Below are positions 34,892 through 42,646 of a stretch of DNA of 52,739 nt, piece after piece; within the stretch, counting starts at the first letter, position 1, and each line of letters starts with the position of its first letter. The notes below the pieces were generated by a model. That model did no database searches and was not told the DNA's origin. It was given only the letters and a program-made list of their open reading frames with translations. Source of the stretch: an uncultured Oleispira sp. (GTDB taxonomy: Bacteria; Pseudomonadota; Gammaproteobacteria; Pseudomonadales; Oceanobacteraceae); contig CAJVZR010000025.1 of the NCBI GenBank assembly GCA_913019965.1, forward strand, positions 1 through 52,739. Reading direction: 5' to 3'. The position numbers were made by a program, and so were the translations under genes.

Positions 34892-37102
34892 TTATTTTTC
34901 AGTAAAAGTATATACACAATCCCAATCATCCGCAGGGGGAATATGTTGGAAATCTTTAATTCTTAGGCGGTAAAGTAATATGATTTTTTTATAGTCTGAA
35001 TCTTGATATTGTTCGAGAGTGTCTAGCATTTCTAGTGCAGATGACCAATCTCGTTGGCAGTATAATTCTATGGCCTCATTCAGCAGTGCTGCTTTACGAA
35101 TATCGTCCAAGTTACAGCTTTGCAAACGGCTCATAGGTTCTAGAATTCGAATCGGCTCTTTTTTACCTTTCACTCTGACTTTATCCAGCATACGGTATAA
35201 AAATTCAGGAGCTTGTCGCTGGCAATTCTCGCTAACAATAATTCGAGCGCCATAGATCTTACTTAAGCCTTCCAAGCGCGAACCTAAATTCACCGCATCG
35301 CCCATAACACTGTAGGCCATACGGTATTGAGATCCCATATTGCCGACACTCATGATGCCCGTATTAATACCGATGCCGATGGCAATTTCTGGGTGGCCTT
35401 TCTTTTGTAGAGCATCGCTCAGTTTTCTGATTTTTTTCTGCATGCCTAAAGCGCTTAGTACCGCTTTATTAGCGTGGTCATCTTGTTCTACTGGCGCCCC
35501 CCAGAAGGCCATAATGGCATCGCCCATATATTTATCCACAGTGCCCATGTTGCGATAAATCGCTTCGGTCATTGGGGTTAATATCTGGTTCATGAGCAGT
35601 GTCAGTTCTTGTGGAGTAATGGCTTCTGAAATATTGGTGAAGTTACGCACGTCGGCAAATAAAACTGTCAGCTCTTTGCTTTGACCATCCAAGGTGATCT
35701 GCTCAGGTTGCTTGGCCATTTCTTTGACCAGCTCAGGGGGGACATATTGACCGAATAAGCGGGTAATAGCGCGTTTATGGCGGCTTTCAATAAAGAAGCC
35801 CCATGACATATGAAAAATAAAAAAACTAATAATTAAAAGAATAGGCGTCGCTAATGGGAACATTAGGCCACGCTGCCAAAGGCTAAAATTAATCATTAAA
35901 GAAATAATAATTAACAGGAGAGAAAGAAGCAGTGTTTTTGATGGCGATAAAAAGTGTGGAATAATTAATAGCAATAACCCTAGGGTTAAATAACCAATCG
36001 ACTGTACGGCTATTAAATAAGCCGGCTGCTGTGGAATGTTTTGGTCAAGAATACCGGCGATGATATTGGCATGGACTTCAACTCCCGGCATGCTTTCGTC
36101 AACAGGGGTTGATCGTAAATCTAACAAGCCTGGGGCTGAGGTGCCGAGCAAAATTATTTTATCTTTTAAATCTGCTTTTAATATTCTTTTATTGAGTACG
36201 TCAGTAATTGAAATATAGGGGAAGCTACCCTCTGGACCACGGAAAGGAATTTGTACGGCACCACCTTCATCAGTTGCAATTACGCGATGTCCTAATTGAA
36301 TACTGGTTATCGCGAGGAAATCACCTTGCTGTACCATTTGAATATCTAACTCAGGATTGTCTAATGCTTGTTGCGCTACCGATAGCGCTAATGAAGGATA
36401 GAGCTGACCATGATAAGACTGGAAGAGGGGAACACGACGAAACTTACCATCACGATCAACAACGGGGTTATCGAAAAACCCGCTACGTGGACTGGCTGTG
36501 CTAAATGAATTTAGATTGGCGGTATAACCTATTGGTTTAGGAATACTCAATGCCTTATTCGTTGACTCATCAAGTTGATTAATGGCTGGTGGTAATTGAT
36601 TGAGTTTGGAATCAACCGCTTGGTTAAAAAATATTCCCAAGGTTATCGCTCTATTTTTTATCGCTTGGCTAAAAGTTTCATCTTGCAGGGCTTCAAAGGC
36701 TAAATCCAGTTTTGCTTGTGGGGATACATCATCGCGGCTTTTAAATTCTTTTTCTAAACTAATAAAATGGCTGCCTGAGGGTTCGGCAAATACTAAATCA
36801 AAACCTAATACATTAATGTCATAGTGATCAAATAGCGTATTGACGAGGTCTGCTAAGTGATGACGATTCCATGGCCATTGACCGTATTGAGTTAAACTCT
36901 TTTCATCGATGTCGACAATGACAATGCGATCGTCTATCCCCCCTTTTAATGTCGAGGTTAAGCGTAAATCGGCGGCATTACCTTCTAAGCTGGTTAATAA
37001 CGGAATATTAACTAATCCCGTTCCTTGTAAAAAGAACAGAGTAATTATCAGGCTGCCACATAGCCATTTAAACGATTTTTTAAGTCCTCGAGCCAGTGTC
37101 AT
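34892..37102 (-). CDS. CHASE2-domain adenylate/guanylate cyclase (class III)
   Basis: 736 residues that would make a cyclic nucleotide inside the cell in response to an extracytoplasmic signal. N-terminal helix (about 13-32), then a CHASE2 sensor (about 40-345; IVIVDIDEKSLTQYGQWPW, FRGPEGSFPYISITDVL, LLGTSAPGLLDLRSTP). Three helices follow near 363-383, 388-406 and 414-436, then a class III cyclase domain (about 475-650). Metal-binding Asp484 is in LFADVRNFTNIS and Asp528 in KYMGDAIMAFWGAP. Encoded 20 bases after the FecR-domain gene; FecR/CHASE2-cyclase pairs are a recurrent arrangement. Whether the product is cAMP or cGMP is not settled from sequence. Confidence 0.9.
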   Translation of the reverse strand: MTLARGLKKSFKWLCGSLIITLFFLQGTGLVNIPLLTSLEGNAADLRLTSTLKGGIDDRIVIVDIDEKSLTQYGQWPWNRHHLADLVNTLFDHYDINVLGFDLVFAEPSGSHFISLEKEFKSRDDVSPQAKLDLAFEALQDETFSQAIKNRAITLGIFFNQAVDSKLNQLPPAINQLDESTNKALSIPKPIGYTANLNSFSTASPRSGFFDNPVVDRDGKFRRVPLFQSYHGQLYPSLALSVAQQALDNPELDIQMVQQGDFLAITSIQLGHRVIATDEGGAVQIPFRGPEGSFPYISITDVLNKRILKADLKDKIILLGTSAPGLLDLRSTPVDESMPGVEVHANIIAGILDQNIPQQPAYLIAVQSIGYLTLGLLLLIIPHFLSPSKTLLLSLLLIIISLMINFSLWQRGLMFPLATPILLIISFFIFHMSWGFFIESRHKRAITRLFGQYVPPELVKEMAKQPEQITLDGQSKELTVLFADVRNFTNISEAITPQELTLLMNQILTPMTEAIYRNMGTVDKYMGDAIMAFWGAPVEQDDHANKAVLSALGMQKKIRKLSDALQKKGHPEIAIGIGINTGIMSVGNMGSQYRMAYSVMGDAVNLGSRLEGLSKIYGARIIVSENCQRQAPEFLYRMLDKVRVKGKKEPIRILEPMSRLQSCNLDDIRKAALLNEAIELYCQRDWSSALEMLDTLEQYQDSDYKKIILLYRLRIKDFQHIPPADDWDCVYTFTEK

Positions 37103-37122
37103 AAAGGATCTCGTTTCAGCAA

Positions 37123-37842
37123 TTAATAACCACGACGAGGGCGCTTATAACCCTGAATGGCCGAGATAGGAGACTCACGGCCTACGATGGCTTCAATAAG
37201 CGCCAGCTCTTCATCGGTATGATTAAATACGGGGGCAGGAATAATTAACTGCCCTTGCTGAGGATCTTTCAAAATAAAACGCGGAGAATCGTGGTGGGTG
37301 GTAGTGACAATCTCAGATTGGCTCGGCTCGATACTTGATTGAATTTTAGTACTGCCATAACACGTACAGAGATAGCTTTTATCGCTATCAGACTCTGCAT
37401 AAACCCCAGTTCCACGTATACCGATGGTGGCGGTGGATGTGCGCAAGTTGTGCGTTTCTCCTTCGTCACGCTTGCCAAAAACTGAAAGTAACTTGCCGGT
37501 TATCAGGTGTAAACCCGCCTCCAAGGCATTAGCCCCTTCGAGCTGCATGTGACTATTTTCTCGTAAGATATGGGCATCCTTACCGACGCGGAAAATAATA
37601 AAACTATTACTGCCCGTTTCGATGAGTGAGTCCGCTTTTATAACCGTAGACATCTTGGCACGTTGGCCATCAACCATAACCTCGCCTTGCAGTTCAAAGA
37701 TGGATTCATCACTGCCTAGCTCTTTAGGTACATCACCAAAGACTTGGGCCATAGGACTGATTAAGCCAAAGCGGGCAATCGCAATGGCGAGCCCAGAGCG
37801 ATAAACACTGTTAAGAAATAAGCGACGAGTCTGATTATTCAT
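37123..37842 (-). CDS. FecR-domain protein with Tat-like signal
   Basis: 239 residues. The N-terminus TRRLFLNSVYRSGLAIAIA is a twin-arginine signal (RR followed by hydrophobic stretch), so the protein is probably folded before export to the periplasm. A FecR-type beta domain follows (about 45-160): ESIFELQGEVMVDGQRAKMS, SFIIFRVGKDAHILRENSHM, LLSVFGK, TSTATIGIRGTGVYAE. SYLCTCYGST has a CxC pair. The gene precedes the CHASE2 cyclase by 20 bases and is divergent from the haem-protein genes. Unlike iron FecR it has no sigma-factor gene beside it; it may bind a surface ligand and signal to the cyclase (inference). Confidence 0.82.
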   Translation of the reverse strand: MNNQTRRLFLNSVYRSGLAIAIARFGLISPMAQVFGDVPKELGSDESIFELQGEVMVDGQRAKMSTVIKADSLIETGSNSFIIFRVGKDAHILRENSHMQLEGANALEAGLHLITGKLLSVFGKRDEGETHNLRTSTATIGIRGTGVYAESDSDKSYLCTCYGSTKIQSSIEPSQSEIVTTTHHDSPRFILKDPQQGQLIIPAPVFNHTDEELALIEAIVGRESPISAIQGYKRPRRGY

Positions 37843-38004
37843 TAGTTAGCTCAATAGAGTAGATTAATAAAACTTTAGACCTAGTGGGGTAGAAATATCC
37901 AGTTGATATGCAAAAACGTTCTTTAAAATTATCAGCCTTAATCATTGTTTCAAAAAAACAGGGTATACACTTAATTAAAGGTATTGTTTGAAGGTTGAGA
38001 GTTA

Positions 38005-41000
38005 GTGCTGTCTTATATAACGTGTTCGCAATCGCAAATACTTCGTTCTATCGTAGGCTTAATTTGTCTGCTGAGTGCATCAAATTTGTGGTCGGCGACA
38101 ACTTACTCTGGCACAAATGGTGTGCAAAGTAAGTTACTGCTGCAAAACTCTGTTTCTGCATGTAGTGGCTGTCATTTTAATGGTGCGGTCGACCCTGATT
38201 TTACCAGTAGCTATACGGCTTTTTCTTCTTACGCAACGACTTATCATGCTGGGAACAAGTTAAACGCTGTGCAGCGTATGATGGACAGAACTAATTTAGC
38301 AACGGATGATATTTCATTCATGCCTCAAGGCGGGGGGAGTCAAATTAGTTCAGCGGAAAAGGCGTTATTATCCGCTTGGAAAAGCAACTTGGCCGTTGAT
38401 GTTGATAACCCTACGACAATAACGCTAGCAACGATTTCAGGCAAAGGCAAAAATGCTCAGGCTACTAGTGATTCAGCTTTTTTTACTGTCTATGCCAATG
38501 TCGATGATAGCGGCATTGATGCGACAAGCTATACATTTCAATATGGTTTAAGCCAAACCCCCAGTTTTGAATCCTCTGCTCAGGTTGTTGCTGGTAGCGG
38601 AGGTGGTACGGGGACGACGCAAATCTCCCAACTATTAACTTCTCTAGAGTGTGGCCAGACATATCATTATCGGGTTAAGGCTTCTAATACGTCTTATAGC
38701 AGTACTGTGGGGGACTGGCAGGAAGAAGATACGCCGGCCTGCAATACTGCCCCTATCATTCAAAATACTCCGCTGAGCCCAAGTGATGGTTCCGAAGATG
38801 TTCTTTTTCAATTCGATGTCGATGCTAACGATAGCGAAGCGGATGATATTACTTATGGTTTGGTGAACGAACCCGACGGCATGACGATTAATAGCAGTGG
38901 TTTGGTCAGCTGGACACCCCTTGAGGGGATAACGACTTCAGGTTTGGTCACGGTAACGGCTGCGGATGATGGTGATGATGGCGTGAGTGCGGATACCGCA
39001 ACATTTTCAATCAGCGTAACGTCAATCAACGATGCGCCTCAAATTACGTCCATTGCGACAACCTCGGCTATTGAGGGTAATCAATACAGTTACCAAGTGG
39101 ATGTGAATGATCCCGATGATAGTGGTACTGCGCTGGCCTACTCCGTGGGTCCCATAACAGGGGACATGAGTATTAGCCCTTCAGGGCTGTTAACTTGGAT
39201 ACCGGGGAATGGAATTACCACGTCTGGATTCATCACAGTAACGGTTGCAGATGGCGGAGAAAATTCTGCCGCTGCAGCGACGCAAGAATTTGAGATCTTA
39301 GTGGCTGGGGTGAATACGGCGCCAAGTATTACCAGTGTCGCGCCGACGGCTGCGAGTGAAGATATCTTATATGAGTATGCGGTTGAGGTCGTAGATTTAG
39401 ATGATGCTAATAACGGCACTGATTTAAATTTTAGCTTATCTAACTCCCCTTCAGGAATGACCATTTCAAACCAAGGTCTGATTCAATGGACACCTTTAGA
39501 AGGGCAAGGTAATGCAAATACCATTACAGTAACCGTGAGTGATGGTGGTGAGAATGGAACCCAGCCCAGTCGTGAAACATTTTCGATTATTGTGACCAGC
39601 ATTAATGATGCACCGCAATTAAGCAGCCCTGGTGCGCAGGCAATAACGGAGTTGGAAAGCTTAGCGATTAACTTTGCTGATTTATACACAGATCCAGATG
39701 ATGATAACGATGGCAGTGAATTAACTTGGCAATTAATTTCAGCTCCCGTTGGCATGGCATTATCATCGCTAGGGAATTTATCCTGGAGCTCAACTGAAGA
39801 ATCTGCAGGAGACTATAGTATTCAGTTATCACTTTCTGATGGCGGAGAAAATAGCGCTGCGGCTGCAACGATTAATTTTCCGTTAACAGTTAATTTACTC
39901 GATGGTGATAACGATTTAATTGCTGATTATGTGGATAACTGCCCTGATCTAGCCAATAGCGATCAAGCAAATTTTGATAATGATAACCTAGGTGATGTTT
40001 GTGATCTTGACGATGATGACGATACCTTACCGGATGCGGTTGAATTGGCTAATGGTCTCGATCCTTTTAATGGTGATGATGCCGTCTTAGATGCAGATGC
40101 CGATGGTGATAGTAATGCCACCGAATATCAGCAATGTTTAGTATTAGCCAATGAAGAAAGTGAGCTGTGCGGACAAATTTTATTAGACTCCGTCGCACCT
40201 GAAATAACCACGAACGGAGAGCAGATTGTCGTGAGTTCCGGTTATTTAACTGAGGTTGAATTAACCGCAGAAGCTTTTGATGTTAAAGATGGCGAAAGCC
40301 TAGTGGCTGCCGATACGTTAGGGCCCTTCCGCCCTGGAAAGCATATTGTGATTTGGCAAGCTCAAGATATCGCGGGAAATGTAGCCCAGGTAGAGCAAGT
40401 TGTGAAAGTGATTCCTTTGATTAAGTTTTTGGGGTCACAGCAGTACTCTGTTGAAGAGACTGCAGAAGTTAAAATCCCTGTGAGTCTTTCCGGTAGTGCA
40501 GCAGATTACCCCGTAGTCATAGATTATCTTCTTTCTGGCAGTGCAAGTAATAGTGAACATGACTTAATACCAGGGCAGATTCAAATTGAGTCTGGCTTAA
40601 CAGGAGAAATTGTATTCAATTGGATAGGCTCTAATGCTGAGGTATCTAATTTAGAAAGTATCGATAAAAATATAATCATAGAATTGAGTGCTAGTAATGA
40701 ATCTGCCTTCTTGGCGGATAATTTAACTTATCAAGTCGATTTCTTAGCAGGTAATGTGATTCCTAGTGCCGAGTTATTCTTGACTCAACGTAGCGAACAG
40801 CGAGTCGTTATTTATCAGAATCAAGGCGCGTTTTTTATTAGTGCAAAGGTTGCGGATAAAAATAATGATGAGTTAACCATTAAATGGCTGACGGAGCATG
40901 AGCAGCTAATATTGCCTGAGAATCTCGTCAATAATGAACTTCGTCAGATTCCAATTAACCCAGCTAACTTGCCGCTTGGATTTTATAACTTGGGCTTAGC

Positions 41001-42645
41001 AGTCTCTGATGCTGAAAGCTCTTTTATACGCAATCTATCTTTTAGAGTAGAAGCGCAAGCGCCGCTACTCAATACAGGCAGTGATAGTGATAACGATGGA
41101 ATTAGTGATGATATCGAAGGGTTACTCGACAGCGATAGCGACGGTATTCAAGATTACCTCGATCCGATTGATGATGCGCAATACATGCATAAGAATATAT
41201 TGGCGAATGATCTTTTTGAAACCTCTAACCAGTTATTAGAAACGGAACCTGGCTTGATTATTAAGGCAGGACAGTGGGCCATTGAGCAAGGACAGGCTGG
41301 CGTAGGACTAGCCGCGGATGACTTGGCGAATATAGAAAATGATAATAGCGCCAAAAACATTATCGGAGAGGTTTTCGATTTTGAAATTCACGGTATTAGT
41401 CTAAATGCTTCTAGCATTAAACTGGTTATTCCTTTAGCTGCAGGAATTCCGTTAAATGCAGAATATTGGAAATACGATGGTAGCCGTTGGTCGGAATTTG
41501 AGGTCCACGGAGAGGATTATATTGCAACGGCCTTTAAGCAAGCGGGTCGCTGCCCTAGTGCTGATAGTGATCGTTATACGTTAGGTTTAATCCCCTTCTC
41601 GCAATGTTTACTCTTATCTATAACCGATGGTGGTAATAATGATACCGATGGAGCGGTTAATGGTGTTGTCACAGACCCAGGTGCGATTGTGATGGACTCC
41701 CTATTGGCGGTGAATGAAAACAAAACATTAATCAAACCGACTTCCAGCCCAGGAGCGGGTTATTTTTCTATCATTTTCATGATTCTATTATTGAGTTTGG
41801 CAAGTTTTAGAGCGCAAGCAGAATTTAACTTTCAGACACTTTTTCAATTAGGTTTTGGCAGTGACGATAATGTTTCACGAGCACAACATAGCGAAGATAT
41901 TATCTATGATAACTTTGCTCGCCTTGATGGTCATTTAATCTTTGATTACGAACTCAGTTTTAATAAAAGTATATCTGTTGAACTACAAGCGGCTCACCAG
42001 GCTTATCAACATACTGAGCTATTAAGTAAAAATGAAGTCTCCGCTCGGTTAATCTACCGCTGGCAAAATAGCTTTCACTATAATTCTCCTTGGTATCAAT
42101 TATTCAGTGATATCAGCCATTGGGACCTAGGAGAGCAGCAACGAGACAGTACTATCTATACTCAACAAGCCATGGTCAGTGCTCGATTAACGACAAAGAT
42201 CAGTGGTTCGTTAGGCGCGGAGTATCAATCTCGTGATAGCGAGAGTCGTGTATTTGATTTGAAGCAGAGCCGAATCTTTGCTCACCTAGATTATACCTGG
42301 TCTGATTCTCTATCTTTTTATTCTGGCTATAGCTATATACAAGGAGATACCGTTTCTACCGTACAGGGAGCGTATTGCAATGGTTTGATCGCAACGTCGG
42401 TATACCCAATATTAACCGTATCGAAAGAAGTCGAATGGGATCAGATATTTAATGATGCCTATTGTGGTCAATGGATCAGTTATCGCTTAGAAGCGGTGAC
42501 GCAAACTCTGGTATTGGGTGGAAACTATGGCTTCGATCATTCAAGTTCGCTGGATTTATCTTGGTTCTATGCCGATGTCGATGCTAAGGGCGATAACTAC
42601 TACCAACGCCAAATCATTCAGCTGAATTATTTAAAGGCTTTTTAA
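38005..42645 (+). CDS. Giant surface protein: haem c domain, Ig-like and TSP3 repeats, anchor-like region and C-terminal barrel
   Basis: 1546 residues, secreted (signal about 1-31). A single c-type haem domain has CSGCH (53-57) with candidate axial Met106 in FMPQGG. An FN3-like segment spans about 135-245. Four Ig/cadherin-like (He_PIG-type) repeats span about 247-632, each with a SGLVSWTPLEG-like core and a TVTVADGGEN-like end. Calcium-binding thrombospondin-3 repeats cover about 633-715, then a HYR-like domain (about 725-805), further beta domains, and a second TSP3-like linker (about 1026-1056). Next is an anchor-type region (TDGGNNDTDGAVNGVVTDPG), a Gly-then-hydrophobic-then-Arg helix (GAGYFSIIFMILLLSL, 1250-1272) and about 274 residues of outer-membrane barrel ending in Phe. 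Start is GTG with GAGAG upstream. The next gene begins 1 base later. Confidence 0.72.
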   Translation: MLSYITCSQSQILRSIVGLICLLSASNLWSATTYSGTNGVQSKLLLQNSVSACSGCHFNGAVDPDFTSSYTAFSSYATTYHAGNKLNAVQRMMDRTNLATDDISFMPQGGGSQISSAEKALLSAWKSNLAVDVDNPTTITLATISGKGKNAQATSDSAFFTVYANVDDSGIDATSYTFQYGLSQTPSFESSAQVVAGSGGGTGTTQISQLLTSLECGQTYHYRVKASNTSYSSTVGDWQEEDTPACNTAPIIQNTPLSPSDGSEDVLFQFDVDANDSEADDITYGLVNEPDGMTINSSGLVSWTPLEGITTSGLVTVTAADDGDDGVSADTATFSISVTSINDAPQITSIATTSAIEGNQYSYQVDVNDPDDSGTALAYSVGPITGDMSISPSGLLTWIPGNGITTSGFITVTVADGGENSAAAATQEFEILVAGVNTAPSITSVAPTAASEDILYEYAVEVVDLDDANNGTDLNFSLSNSPSGMTISNQGLIQWTPLEGQGNANTITVTVSDGGENGTQPSRETFSIIVTSINDAPQLSSPGAQAITELESLAINFADLYTDPDDDNDGSELTWQLISAPVGMALSSLGNLSWSSTEESAGDYSIQLSLSDGGENSAAAATINFPLTVNLLDGDNDLIADYVDNCPDLANSDQANFDNDNLGDVCDLDDDDDTLPDAVELANGLDPFNGDDAVLDADADGDSNATEYQQCLVLANEESELCGQILLDSVAPEITTNGEQIVVSSGYLTEVELTAEAFDVKDGESLVAADTLGPFRPGKHIVIWQAQDIAGNVAQVEQVVKVIPLIKFLGSQQYSVEETAEVKIPVSLSGSAADYPVVIDYLLSGSASNSEHDLIPGQIQIESGLTGEIVFNWIGSNAEVSNLESIDKNIIIELSASNESAFLADNLTYQVDFLAGNVIPSAELFLTQRSEQRVVIYQNQGAFFISAKVADKNNDELTIKWLTEHEQLILPENLVNNELRQIPINPANLPLGFYNLGLAVSDAESSFIRNLSFRVEAQAPLLNTGSDSDNDGISDDIEGLLDSDSDGIQDYLDPIDDAQYMHKNILANDLFETSNQLLETEPGLIIKAGQWAIEQGQAGVGLAADDLANIENDNSAKNIIGEVFDFEIHGISLNASSIKLVIPLAAGIPLNAEYWKYDGSRWSEFEVHGEDYIATAFKQAGRCPSADSDRYTLGLIPFSQCLLLSITDGGNNDTDGAVNGVVTDPGAIVMDSLLAVNENKTLIKPTSSPGAGYFSIIFMILLLSLASFRAQAEFNFQTLFQLGFGSDDNVSRAQHSEDIIYDNFARLDGHLIFDYELSFNKSISVELQAAHQAYQHTELLSKNEVSARLIYRWQNSFHYNSPWYQLFSDISHWDLGEQQRDSTIYTQQAMVSARLTTKISGSLGAEYQSRDSESRVFDLKQSRIFAHLDYTWSDSLSFYSGYSYIQGDTVSTVQGAYCNGLIATSVYPILTVSKEVEWDQIFNDAYCGQWISYRLEAVTQTLVLGGNYGFDHSSSLDLSWFYADVDAKGDNYYQRQIIQLNYLKAF

Positions 42646-42646
42646 T

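Noticed and set aside
36208..36504. 98-codon frame antisense to the CHASE2 cyclase
   Set aside because: Opposite a conserved sensor domain; His/Asp-rich composition looks like a shadow.
39900..40150. Cluster of Asp/Asn codons as a CRISPR-like or tandem DNA repeat
   Set aside because: The periodicity comes from thrombospondin-3 calcium-binding repeats in protein, with no constant DNA repeat.
41751..41781. Internal start for a separate barrel gene at ATG 41779
   Set aside because: AGGAG at 41750-41754 is more than 20 bases away, too far for a ribosome binding site, and the upstream frame is continuous; kept as a fusion.
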